Part shown: piece after piece, positions 41,994 to 50,072 of the stretch | Position numbering within the stretch: position 1 is the stretch's first letter | Layout of the letters: the number at the start of each line of letters is the position of its first letter | DNA from: JACCVL01 sp963704295 | Lineage (GTDB): Bacteria; Actinomycetota; Actinomycetes; Propionibacteriales; Nocardioidaceae | DNA: 64,000 nucleotides | Reading direction: 5' to 3' | Assembly (NCBI GenBank): GCA_963704295.1 | Contig: OY969884.1 | Span: 558,001-622,000 of the forward strand | Position numbers and translations under genes: made by a program | The notes under the pieces: generated by a model | The model's database searches: none | The model's input: only the letters and a program-made list of their open reading frames with translations | Told to the model about the DNA's origin: nothing

Positions 41994-43316
41994 GTGACCG
42001 ACCCCCTGGCGCCGCATCCGCCGACACCGGAGCCGGTCCACCCTGCGCCGAGCAGCTGGCGGGTGGACACCACCCCGCTACGCACCTCCCGCGACTTCCG
42101 GCTGATCTGGAGCTCGGGGCTGGTCACCTACTTCGGCTCGATCACCACCTACGTCGCGCTGCCGTTCCAAATCAAGGAGCTCACCGGGTCGCTCGCCCTC
42201 GCCGGCCTGCTCGGGGTCGCGGAGGTGGTGCCGCTGATCGTCTTCGGGCTGTACGGCGGCGCGCTGGCTGACGCACGCGACCGGAAGCGGATGGTGATCG
42301 GTACCGAGCTCGTCCTGCTCGCGCTGACCGGCGTCCTGCTCGGCAACGCCCTGTTGCCGGACCCGCGGGTGTGGGTGCTGTTCGTCGTGGCCGGACTGTT
42401 CGCCGCCGTCGACTCGCTGCAACGGCCGTCGCTGGACGCGATGATCCCGAAGGTCGTCCGACACGACGAGCTGGCGGCGGCCAGCGCGCTGAGCGCCATC
42501 CGGTACGACGTCGGCTCCATCGCCGGGCCGGCACTGGCCGGCGTGCTGCTGACGGTCGGCGCGACGTGGACCGCGTACGGCTTCGACGTGCTCACCACGC
42601 TCGCATCGCTGAGCCTGCTGGCCCGCATCTCGCATGTGTCGGCGCCCCCGGACGGGGCGACCGCCAGCCTGCGTGCGGTCGCCCAGGGCCTGGCGTACGC
42701 CTGGCAGCGCAAGGACCTGCTCGGCACCTATGCCGTCGACACGATGGCGATGGTGCTGGGCATGACCACCGCCATCTTTCCCTTCCTCGCGGTGACGCTG
42801 GACGCCCCGTGGGCGGTGGGTCTGCTGTTCTCGGCTCCGGCGGTCGGGTCCCTGCTGGTCTCGCTGACCTCCGGCTGGACCGCCCGGGTGCACCGGCACG
42901 GGCTGGCGATCGCGTGGGCCGCGGCGGCGTACTGCGCGTCGATGGTCTGCGTCGGGCTGGCCCCGAACGTGTGGCTGGCGCTGCTCGCGCTCGCCGCCGC
43001 CGGGGGCGCCGACATGGTCAGCGCGCTGTTTCGGCAGACCGTCTGGAACAGCTCGATCCCGGACGAGCTGCGCGGCCGGCTGGCCGGCGTGGAGCTGCTC
43101 AGCTACTCGATCGGCCCGACCCTGGGCAACGCCCGGTCGGGGCTGGTCGCCTCGGCGATCGGTGTCCGCGGCGCGATCGTCTCCGGCGGGGTGCTCGGCG
43201 TGGTGCTCACCCTGGCGGCGGGCGCGGCGATGCGGGACTTCCGCCGCTACGACACCCGCACCAACCCGCATGCCGTTGCCCACCGGGCGGCCTCCGCCGC
43301 CGCCCCCGACGCCTGA
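41994..43316 (+). CDS. MFS transporter, EntS/MFS_3 type
   Basis: 440 residues from the GTG at 41994. Twelve transmembrane segments are expected; clear ones include residues about 75-95, 100-120, 160-180, 235-262 and 300-345. Family motifs: the N-terminal RDFRLIWSSGLVTYFGSITTYVALPFQI and the loop GGALADARDRKRM. Relatives export siderophores, macrolides or other small molecules, but no biosynthetic gene is nearby to suggest the cargo. The gene ends before a hairpin and a single-arm copy of the palindromic repeat. Confidence 0.88.
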   Translation: MTDPLAPHPPTPEPVHPAPSSWRVDTTPLRTSRDFRLIWSSGLVTYFGSITTYVALPFQIKELTGSLALAGLLGVAEVVPLIVFGLYGGALADARDRKRMVIGTELVLLALTGVLLGNALLPDPRVWVLFVVAGLFAAVDSLQRPSLDAMIPKVVRHDELAAASALSAIRYDVGSIAGPALAGVLLTVGATWTAYGFDVLTTLASLSLLARISHVSAPPDGATASLRAVAQGLAYAWQRKDLLGTYAVDTMAMVLGMTTAIFPFLAVTLDAPWAVGLLFSAPAVGSLLVSLTSGWTARVHRHGLAIAWAAAAYCASMVCVGLAPNVWLALLALAAAGGADMVSALFRQTVWNSSIPDELRGRLAGVELLSYSIGPTLGNARSGLVASAIGVRGAIVSGGVLGVVLTLAAGAAMRDFRRYDTRTNPHAVAHRAASAAAPDA

Positions 43317-43332
43317 CCCCCACCCCCCTGGT

Positions 43333-43353
43333 CACGATCCGCGACTTTTGCAG
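43333..43353 (+). repeat. Palindromic-repeat family, copy 2 (left arm only)
   Basis: One arm, ending TTTTGCAG, lies 17 bp after the MFS stop. The second arm is absent; another hairpin follows at 43381. Confidence 0.75.
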
Positions 43354-43380
43354 CCCGACGGGAGGTGGCTCTCGACGCGC

Positions 43381-43422
43381 GATGAGGCATTTCCGTCGTT
43401 CGAGCGACGGGAATGCCTCATC
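43381..43422. terminator. 18-bp-arm hairpin between convergent genes
   Basis: GATGAGGCATTTCCGTCG (43381-43398) pairs with CGACGGGAATGCCTCATC (43405-43422) around a TTCGAG loop, with one T-G position. It lies between the ends of the MFS gene and the small ORF at 43452 and is a good bidirectional terminator candidate. It is much more AT-rich than the surroundings and could be a separate mobile repeat. Confidence 0.6.
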
Positions 43423-43451
43423 GCCGGTGGCGGGGCAGGGTGCGGGGCCGG

Positions 43452-43637
43452 TCAGTCGTCGAGGTCGTCGTTCCAGTTCGGGTCGTTGTCCCAGGCCTCG
43501 TTGCGCTCGGCCACCTTCTCCAGCGCGCGCTCGGCCTCCTCCCGGGTGTCGTAGGGACCGAGCCGGTCGATCGCAGGGCACCCGTGGGCACCCTCCACAG
43601 CGTGGTGCTCGAGGCAGAAGTAGTACCGGTCAGCCAT
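43452..43637 (-). CDS. Small conserved acidic protein
   Basis: 61 residues from the ATG at 43637. The sequence MADRYYFCLEHHAVEGAHGC is followed by GPYDTREEAERALEKVAERN and ends NDPNWNDDLDD. Similar short proteins beside map are common in actinobacteria. The His/Cys-containing start could bind a metal, but no function is known. It is divergent from map with only 41 bp between the starts. Confidence 0.7.
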   Translation of the reverse strand: MADRYYFCLEHHAVEGAHGCPAIDRLGPYDTREEAERALEKVAERNEAWDNDPNWNDDLDD

Positions 43638-43665
43638 GGCCACATCTTGCACCCGGCACGGCTCC

Positions 43666-43678
43666 TACACTTCCCCCC
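43666..43678 (+). promoter_or_regulatory. Predicted -10 box of a leaderless map transcript
   Basis: TACACT at 43666-43671 lies 7 nt before the ATG at 43679. No Shine-Dalgarno is present. Confidence 0.5.
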
Positions 43679-44578
43679 ATGCCTCCCCCAGCCCCCACCA
43701 CCGGGACGGTCCTGCAGCCGTACCCGGTGTCGCCGACCCGGCCAGTGCCGGCATCGATCCCCAGACCCGACTACGTGGGCCGCTCCCGGGTGGTCCCCTA
43801 CACCGGCCCGGACGTGCAGCCGGCCGAGGTGATCGAGCGGATGCGCGTGGCGGGGCGGCTCGCGGCGCAGGCGCTGGACGCGGTCGAGGCGGCTGTCGCT
43901 CCAGGTGTCCCGACCGACGAGCTGGACCGGGTGGGGCACGACTTCCTCGTCGACCACGGCGCGTACCCGTCGACGCTGACCTACCCCGGCGGCGGGTCGC
44001 CGCCGTACCCGAAGTCGTTGTGCACCAGCGTGAACGAGGTGATCTGCCACGGGATCCCCGACGCCCGACCGCTCCGGGACGGGGATCTGGTGAACGTCGA
44101 CATCACCGCCTACCTGACGATCGACGGGATCGGAGTGCACGGAGACACCAACAAGACCTATCTGGTCGGCGACGTCGCCGAGGAGGACAAGCTGCTGGTC
44201 GAGCGGACCCGTGAGGCGCTGGCCCGCGCGATCAAGGCGGTCAAGCCGGGGCGCCGAGTGAACGTGATCGGGCGCGTGATCGAGGCGTATGCGAATCGGT
44301 TCGGGTACGGCGTCGTGCGGGACTTCACCGGGCACGGGGTCGGGCCCGCGTTCCATACCGGGCTGATCATCCCGCACTACGACGACGAGCGGTTCGACAC
44401 CATGATCGAGCCGGGCATGACCTTCACCATCGAGCCGATGCTGACGCTCGGCACGATCGACTGGGACCTGTGGGACGACGGCTGGACCGTCACCACCAAG
44501 GACAAGCGGCGGACCGCCCAGTTCGAGCACACCCTGGTCGTCACTGAGGACGGCGCCGAGGTCCTCACCCTGCCCTGA
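43679..44578 (+). CDS. map: Methionine aminopeptidase, type I
   Basis: Removes the initiator methionine from new proteins. 299 residues, with an N-terminal proline-rich extension (residues 1-50) as in mycobacterial MapB. Metal ligands: Asp141 in VNVDITAY, Asp156 in VHGDTNKTY, His in GHGVGPAFH, Glu in FTIEPML and Glu in AQFEHTL. The two aspartates are 15 residues apart, where 11 is usual, because of a short insertion (LTIDGIG). The start is supported by the leaderless-type box. Confidence 0.95.
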   Translation: MPPPAPTTGTVLQPYPVSPTRPVPASIPRPDYVGRSRVVPYTGPDVQPAEVIERMRVAGRLAAQALDAVEAAVAPGVPTDELDRVGHDFLVDHGAYPSTLTYPGGGSPPYPKSLCTSVNEVICHGIPDARPLRDGDLVNVDITAYLTIDGIGVHGDTNKTYLVGDVAEEDKLLVERTREALARAIKAVKPGRRVNVIGRVIEAYANRFGYGVVRDFTGHGVGPAFHTGLIIPHYDDERFDTMIEPGMTFTIEPMLTLGTIDWDLWDDGWTVTTKDKRRTAQFEHTLVVTEDGAEVLTLP

Positions 44579-44608
44579 CCCCCGCCCCCGCTCCCCCGCA
44601 GCGGTTGG

Positions 44609-45036
44609 GGCGGACGAGCCGGCCGATAGGCCGGATCCTGTCGGTCGTCTCGCGACGACCGTGGCGACCATCCATCTACGGAGCACCGTCACCGGCGCCC
44701 TCCTGCGGCCCACCCGCGAACTCGGGCGAGCAGCCCTCGATCGTCCGCGCAGACCGACCGCGAACGGTCGGCCCTCTTGGCCTTGCTCCAGGTGGGGTTT
44801 ACCGAGCCACCCCGGTCACCCGGGGTGCTGGTGGTCTCTTACACCACCGTTTCACCCTTGCCCGCACCGTCGAGGCGAGGCCCCGACGGCCGTTGGCGGT
44901 CTGATTTCTGTGGCACTGTCCCGCGGGTCACCCCGGGTGGGTGTTGCCCACCACCTCGCTCTGTGGAGTCCGGACCTTCCTCGACACGTGCCCGGGGGCG
45001 CGTGCCGCGGCCGCCTGGCCGGCTCGTCCGCGCGGT
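44609..45036 (-). ncRNA. rnpB: RNase P RNA (class A)
   Basis: The minus strand contains the universal P4/CR-I region GAGGAAGGTCCGGACTCC (around 44980), ACAGAAATCAGACCGCC (about 44900) and the late GTAGATGGATGGTCGCCA (around 44665). The ends pair as helix P1: GCGGACGAGCCGGCC at the 5' end (near 45036) and GGCCGGCTCGTCCGCC at the 3' end (near 44610). It is the catalytic RNA for tRNA 5' maturation. Ends are accurate to about 10 nt. This explains the protein-free gap between map and the RNase H gene. Confidence 0.95.
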
Positions 45037-45058
45037 CAGCCTATCCCCTGCCCGGCGG

Positions 45059-46276
45059 TCACTCCGCTTCGTACGAGAACGTCCGCAGCACCGAGACGCC
45101 GTCCGGCCACCACTGGGTCACGCTCAGCGAAGCCGGCGCCAGCTGCATCCGGTGCAGCACCTGGACCGGTGCGTCCAGCGCCTCGCGCACCACGGCCTTG
45201 ATCGGCGTCACGTGTGACACCGCGAGGACGGTACGGCCCTCGTGCTCGGCGACCAGGCGACCCAGCGCGCGGGCGACCCGGATGGCCACCGCGTCGTTGG
45301 ACTCCCCGCCGGGCGGGCGCACCGACGGGTCCCGCAGCCAGCTCGCCAGCAGCTCGGGCCAGCGGCCCTGGACCTCGGCGAAGGTGAGCCCGTCCCAGTC
45401 GCCGAAGGCCGCCTCGGCCAGGTCATCGACCACCGTCACCGGCAACCCCAGCCGCCCGGCGACCAGGTCGGCCGTCTCCCGGCAGCGCCGCAGCGGGGAG
45501 CTCACGATCACGTCGACCGCACCGACCCCGTCAAGGGCCACCCGGTCCCCGGCGGAGAGCGCCTCCCGCCGGCGCTCCAACCAACTGGCGGCCTTGGTCA
45601 CCTGGCCGCGACCACGCTCGGTCAGGCCGGGGTCGGTCCCGCCGGTGCCGCAGAACAGCCGGCGCTCGGTGCTGTCGGTGACCCCGTGCCGCAGCAACAC
45701 GACAGTGGTCGGCGAGGTCTGCTCGCGGTCCCGCCAGCCGACCAGCGGGTCCCCGCGGGAGCCGGTGCGCTCGCGCGGGTCTCCACCTCGCCTGCCGACC
45801 AGCGCATCCTCAGCCGCACGCTCCGCCTCGTCCACCGCCCGGGCGCCCTCGGCCCGCCGGCCGTCGAGCACGTCGTTGAGCAGCCGGTCGGCGGCGCCGT
45901 TCTCCGCCCGCGGCACCCAGGTCCACACCGTCCCCTCCGGTGCGATCCGCTGCGCCTGCAACGCGAGCGGTCGCATCCCGGGGTGCTTGATCTTCCACCG
46001 CCCGGCCATCTGCTCGATGACCAGCTTGGAGTCCATCCGGACCTCGACCGCGGCGCCAGCCGCGTGCTCGGCGACCAGCTCGAGCCCGGCGATCAGGCCG
46101 CGGTACTCCGCCACGTTGTTGGTCGCCGTCCCGATCGTCTCGGCCGCCTCGGCCAGCACCCGCCCGGTGTCACGGTCCCGGATCAGCGCTCCGTACGCCG
46201 CGGGGCCGGGGTTGCCACGCGAACCACCGTCGGCCTCGACCACGACCGCGCGAACCGCGTCGCGCTCGACGCTCAC
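45059..46276 (-). CDS. Bifunctional RNase H / acid phosphatase (CobC-like)
   Basis: 405 residues from the GTG at 46276, which overlaps the stop of the zinc-ribbon gene (GTGA). The N-terminal RNase HI domain (about 8-140) has the acidic residues in VVEADGGSRGNPG, NNVAEYRGL and RMDSKLVI. The C-terminal histidine-phosphatase domain (about 190-400) has LLRHGVTDST and late SHVTPIK. The mycobacterial counterpart Rv2228c degrades RNA in RNA/DNA hybrids and has alpha-ribazole phosphatase activity in B12 synthesis. It directly follows two genes conserved in the same order. Confidence 0.93.
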   Translation of the reverse strand: MSVERDAVRAVVVEADGGSRGNPGPAAYGALIRDRDTGRVLAEAAETIGTATNNVAEYRGLIAGLELVAEHAAGAAVEVRMDSKLVIEQMAGRWKIKHPGMRPLALQAQRIAPEGTVWTWVPRAENGAADRLLNDVLDGRRAEGARAVDEAERAAEDALVGRRGGDPRERTGSRGDPLVGWRDREQTSPTTVVLLRHGVTDSTERRLFCGTGGTDPGLTERGRGQVTKAASWLERRREALSAGDRVALDGVGAVDVIVSSPLRRCRETADLVAGRLGLPVTVVDDLAEAAFGDWDGLTFAEVQGRWPELLASWLRDPSVRPPGGESNDAVAIRVARALGRLVAEHEGRTVLAVSHVTPIKAVVREALDAPVQVLHRMQLAPASLSVTQWWPDGVSVLRTFSYEAE

Positions 46277-47016
46277 AGCCCCGACTCGGCGGTGCGTACG
46301 AGCAGCCGGTTGCACTCCGGGCACCGCAGCACGGTGTCCGGCGGTTCGGCGGCCAGCTCACGCAGGTCTGCGGCGTTGAGCTCCAGCCGGCAGCCCTCAC
46401 AGCGACGCTGCCGGAGCTCGGCCGCACCCACCCCGCCCTGCTGGCCGCGCACCTTGTCGTACAGCGCCAGCAGGTCGGCGGGCACTCCGGACACGGTCTG
46501 CTCGCGTTCGACCCGGGCCGCCTCGGCCTGCCGGTCCAGGTCGGCCAGCGCCTCGTCCCGTGCCACCGTCGCCGCGCCGAGCTCGGCGTCCAGCGCCGTC
46601 AGCTCGGCCTCGGTTCGGTCCAGCGTGGCCTGTGCCTGCTCGAGCTGCTCCATCACCTCCAGCTCGGCGTCCTCGAGCGTGCCGATCCGGCGGTCCAGGC
46701 TTTCGATCTCGTGCTGCAGCCCCTGCAACTCCTTGGGCGAGCTCACCGCGCCCTTGTCCAGCCGCTCCTGGTCACGCTGGCGCCGGGTGCGGACCTGACT
46801 CACGTCGGCGTCGGCCTTGCGCACCTCGGCCGCCAGGTCGGACACGGCGGTGCGCTCCAACCCGTGCCGGACCGACAGCTCCCCGCGCTGGGCTGCGAGC
46901 TGCTCGGCGCGGGCGACCTCGGGCAGGGTGCGGCGCTGGTGCGTCAGCCGGTCCAGCCGGGCATCCAGGCTCTGGACGTCCAGCAGGGCGTGCTGCGCGG
47001 CGGGGTCGGCTCTCAG
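46273..47016 (-). CDS. Coiled-coil C4 zinc-ribbon protein, apparent CTG start
   Basis: 247 residues if started at the CTG at 47016. A long coiled coil (about residues 10-170) is followed by a zinc ribbon with C-x2-C pairs in CEGCRLEL and LRCPECNRLL. The mycobacterial counterpart (Rv2229c, about 245 residues) begins MKAEVAQQRSLLELAKLDAE, matching LRADPAAQHALLDVQSLDAR here. A GAGGAG stands 9 nt before the CTG, and no ATG/GTG/TTG lies in frame at this place. The first in-frame GTG would remove over 50 residues. Function is unknown; possible nucleic acid binding. It overlaps the RNase H gene by 4 nt. Confidence 0.85.
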   Translation of the reverse strand: MRADPAAQHALLDVQSLDARLDRLTHQRRTLPEVARAEQLAAQRGELSVRHGLERTAVSDLAAEVRKADADVSQVRTRRQRDQERLDKGAVSSPKELQGLQHEIESLDRRIGTLEDAELEVMEQLEQAQATLDRTEAELTALDAELGAATVARDEALADLDRQAEAARVEREQTVSGVPADLLALYDKVRGQQGGVGAAELRQRRCEGCRLELNAADLRELAAEPPDTVLRCPECNRLLVRTAESGL

Positions 47017-47034
47017 CGGGGGGCTCCTCAGGGT

Positions 47035-47067
47035 GTCGCGGCGTGGTCGCGGCGTGGTCGCGGCGTG
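47035..47067. repeat. 11-bp tandem repeat, three copies
   Basis: Three perfect copies of GTCGCGGCGTG fill the gap between the stop of the Nif3 gene and the Shine-Dalgarno of the zinc-ribbon gene. Confidence 0.88.
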
Positions 47068-47068
47068 G

Positions 47069-48286
47069 TCAGTCGGTCGGGCCGCGCATCGGCACGTGGT
47101 CCGTCCAGGGATCGGTCACCAGGGTCGAGACGCGGACCTCCACCGTAGTGGCCGGGCCGCTGCTCACACCGGCCAGCACGTCCGGCAGCGCACCCGTCAG
47201 CCGCTCGGCGAGCAGCGGCAGCCAGGTCCACTCCGCCGCCATGTGCGGCACGTCCACCAGAGCCGGGGTGCGCGGGTCGGCGCCGGCGTGCTCGCGGAAC
47301 TCCGACACCGGGTGGTGCCGCAGGTCCGAGGTCACGTAGGCGTCCACGCCCAGTCCTCGGACCTCGTCGAGCAGGAAGTCACCGGACCCCCCGCACACCG
47401 CCACCCGCTCCACTCGCCGTCCCGGGTCTCCCGCGACCCGTACGGCGCTGGCAGTGGCCGGCAGCGCCGCGGCCACCCGGCGGACGAAGTCGGCCAGCGC
47501 GGCCGGCCGCTCCAACCGGCCGACGCGACCACTGCCGCGGTCACCGGGCAGGTCCGCCATCTGCAGCAGGTCGAAGGCCGGCTCCTCGTACGGGTGCGAC
47601 GACCGCAGCGCCGCGAGGACCGCGCCCCGGCGGGCGCGCGGCAGCACCGTCTCCAGCCGGGTCTCCGGCACCTCGGTGACCCGACCCACCTCGCCCACGG
47701 CCGGGGCCGCTCCGTGCAGCGGCCGGAACGACCCGGTGCCGGTGGAGGTGAACGTGCAGCCGTCGTAGTCACCGATCGCCCCCGCGCCGGCCTCCGTCAC
47801 GGCGGCCCGCACCTGGCCGAGCGCCTCGGTCGGGACGAAGACGACCAGCTTGTCCAGCGGCTCGGCGGGATCCGGGCGCACCGGCGCGAGGTCCACCACT
47901 CCGAGAGCCCGCGCCAGTGCCTCGCTGACGCCGCCGGCCGGGGAGTCGGCGTTGGTGTGGCAGACGTGCAGCGCGATCCCGGCGCGGATCAGGTCGTGCA
48001 CCAGCCGACCCTTCGGCGTCGTGGCCGGCACCCCGTGCACCGGTCGGAGCAGCAGCGGGTGGTGCACCACGAGCAGGTCCGCACCCCAGTCCCGAGCCTC
48101 GTCCACGACGGCGCGCACCGGGTCGACGGCCAACAGCACCCGGCGGACCGGCGCGGCCGGATCGCCGCACACGGTGCCGACCGCGTCCCACTCGTCGGCC
48201 CAGGCAGCGGGGTACCAGCGGTCGAGCAGCCCGGTCACGTCGGCCACCGTCGGCGCGTCGAGAGGTGGCAGGTCGGCATCCGGCAC
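47069..48286 (-). CDS. Nif3-like dinuclear metal center protein
   Basis: 405 residues from the GTG at 48286. Nif3/YqfO family with metal ligands in VVHHPLLL and HTNAD at the N-terminal half and VDVPHMAAEW at the end, and a middle PII-like insertion (about 140-255: KLVVFVPTEALGQVRAAVTE, HPYEEPAFDLL). Annotated in databases as GTP cyclohydrolase 1 type 2, but that activity is doubtful; the function is unknown. It corresponds to Rv2230c. TAGCCT 6 nt before the GTG points to a leaderless mRNA for the three-gene unit. Confidence 0.92.
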   Translation of the reverse strand: MPDADLPPLDAPTVADVTGLLDRWYPAAWADEWDAVGTVCGDPAAPVRRVLLAVDPVRAVVDEARDWGADLLVVHHPLLLRPVHGVPATTPKGRLVHDLIRAGIALHVCHTNADSPAGGVSEALARALGVVDLAPVRPDPAEPLDKLVVFVPTEALGQVRAAVTEAGAGAIGDYDGCTFTSTGTGSFRPLHGAAPAVGEVGRVTEVPETRLETVLPRARRGAVLAALRSSHPYEEPAFDLLQMADLPGDRGSGRVGRLERPAALADFVRRVAAALPATASAVRVAGDPGRRVERVAVCGGSGDFLLDEVRGLGVDAYVTSDLRHHPVSEFREHAGADPRTPALVDVPHMAAEWTWLPLLAERLTGALPDVLAGVSSGPATTVEVRVSTLVTDPWTDHVPMRGPTD

Positions 48287-48298
48287 CGCGCCAGGCTA
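48287..48298 (-). promoter_or_regulatory. Predicted -10 box of a leaderless Nif3-operon transcript
   Basis: On the minus strand TAGCCT (48293-48298) is followed by 6 nt and the GTG at 48286. Confidence 0.55.
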
Positions 48299-48422
48299 GT
48301 CACCCCGGCCGCCTGCAACCGACGGCTCGAGGTGCAGCCGGGCGAACGGCGAGGTAGAACAGGATGCCGAACCGCCCGGTTTGCCATGCCCGGCCGACGG
48401 CCAGACCCAAGGAAGTGGACCG

Positions 48423-49168
48423 ATGAGCGACCGCCGTTCCGAATCCGCCCACCCCGATCACGACCAGACCGCCGTCCACCCGGCAGGCCACGGGGGCGAG
48501 CACGCGGGCGAGCCCGTCGGCCGGCACAGCGACTCCGAGCACGCCGACCACCGCGGCCAGCCGCGCGACCACGAGCACCACCCCGAGCACCACGAGCGGC
48601 CCACGGTCACGCCCATGCTCACGCCCACGCCCACGAGGTCGAGGCTCGTCGACACGAGCGCTTCGGCGGTGCCAACACCGGGGCGGCGTTCTTCGGCTGG
48701 CTGGTCGCGTTCGCGCTGAGCGTGTTGCTGGTCAGCATCCTCGGCGCCGTCGCCGCAGCCGTCGGTGACAGCCTCGACGTGTCCCGCACGGACGCCGCCG
48801 GAGAGGCCCGCACGATCGGGCTGACAGCCGTGATCGTGCTGCTGGTGGTCCTGGTGATCGGCTACTTCGCCGGCGGGTACGTCGCCGGCCGGATGTCGCG
48901 CTACGACGGCGGTCGCCAGGGGCTGGCCGTGTGGCTGATCGGGCTGCTGGTGACCGTGGTCGCCGCTGTCATGGGCGTCATCTTCGGCCGCCAGTACGAC
49001 GTGCTCGAGCGGGTCAACCTGCCGTCGATCCCGATCCCCGACGACACCCTGACCACCGGTGGCGTGATCACGCTGATCGTCGTTGTCGTCGGCACCTTGC
49101 TCGCCGCCATGCTCGGTGGCAAGGCCGGGCACCGCTACCACACCCGGGTCGACCGCTTCACCGGCTGA
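48423..49168 (+). pseudogene. His-rich membrane protein, frameshifted
   Basis: Frame A from the ATG at 48423 (GGAAG upstream) encodes a His/Asp-rich stretch (MSDRRSESAHPDHD to HHPEHHER) with strong GC3 bias. At about 48597-48600 the sensible frame changes: frame B gives AHGHAHAHAHAHEVEARRHE and then four transmembrane helices (about 48687-48760, 48815-48890, 48920-48985, 49060-49130) to the TGA at 49168. One missing base would join them into a protein of about 249 residues. A His-rich head on a four-helix membrane part suggests metal binding, but no family is recognised. It may be a real frameshift or a sequence error. Confidence 0.65.
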
Positions 49169-49181
49169 CCAGGGCGGGCCG

Positions 49182-50072
49182 GTGGTCTGGGACGATCCAC
49201 CGGTGCGCCCGCCGACACCCCGTACGCACCCCCCGCGGGGCCCCGTCGCGTTCGTCCTCGGCGGCGGCGGCCTGCTCGGAGCCAGCGAGGTCGGCATGCT
49301 GCGCGCCCTCGCCGAAGCCGGGATCGAGCCCGACCTGGTGTGCGGCACGTCGATCGGGGCGATCAACGGCGCGCTGGTCGCCACCGGTTCCGGCGCGGAC
49401 GTGGTGGACCGGCTGACCCGCCTCTGGCAGCGGCTCGCGGACAGCGACGTCCTCCGCGGCTCCCTGGTGACCCGGACGGCGACGCTGGTGCGCACCCGCA
49501 CCCACCTGCACCCGCCCGAGCCGCTGCGCGACTTGCTCAGCGAGCAGCTCGGCGACCTGCGGATCGAGGAGCTCGCGATCCCGTTCCAGTGCGTCGCCGC
49601 GAGCATCGAGCGGGCCACGGAGCACTGGTTCACCGCCGGACCGGTGGTGGACGCCGTCCTCGCCAGCAGCGCGGTTCCCGGCTTGCTCGCGCCGGTGCGC
49701 ATCGGCGACGAGCACTTCCTCGACGGTGGCCTGGTGGCCAGCATCCCGGTGGACCGCGCGGTGACGCTGGGCGCCCGGACCATCTACGTGCTGCAGGTGG
49801 GGCGGATCGAGGCGCCGCTGCACGTCCCCCGGTTGCCCTGGGAGGTGGCGCTGGTGGCGTTCGAGATCGCCCGGCGGCACCGGTTCGCGACCGCCATGGC
49901 CACACTGCCCGAGGATGTCGACGTGCACGTGCTGCCGACCGGCGGGGAGCCGATCCCCTACAGCGACCGCCGGCAGTTCCGCTACCGCGACTTCGCGTCG
50001 GTCCCGGAGCGAATCGAGGTCGCGTACCGCGCGACGCAGGCCTACCTGCAGGACCCGGCGGCGGTCCGGTGA
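49182..50072 (+). CDS. Patatin-like phospholipase
   Basis: 296 residues from the GTG at 49182 (the next in-frame GTG is at 49203). Serine-Asp dyad lipase: oxyanion motif GGGGLLGASEVG (about residues 28-39), nucleophile Ser in GTSIG, and catalytic Asp in DGGL. It probably hydrolyses membrane lipids or acyl esters in the cytosol. Its TGA overlaps the GTG of the acyltransferase gene (GTGA), which suggests linked lipid turnover. Confidence 0.9.
   Translation: MVWDDPPVRPPTPRTHPPRGPVAFVLGGGGLLGASEVGMLRALAEAGIEPDLVCGTSIGAINGALVATGSGADVVDRLTRLWQRLADSDVLRGSLVTRTATLVRTRTHLHPPEPLRDLLSEQLGDLRIEELAIPFQCVAASIERATEHWFTAGPVVDAVLASSAVPGLLAPVRIGDEHFLDGGLVASIPVDRAVTLGARTIYVLQVGRIEAPLHVPRLPWEVALVAFEIARRHRFATAMATLPEDVDVHVLPTGGEPIPYSDRRQFRYRDFASVPERIEVAYRATQAYLQDPAAVR

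Noticed and set aside
46817..49168. 783-codon plus-strand frame
   Set aside because: Most of it is antisense to the zinc-ribbon and Nif3 genes. Only its end (after about 48600) is coding, as part of the frameshifted membrane protein.
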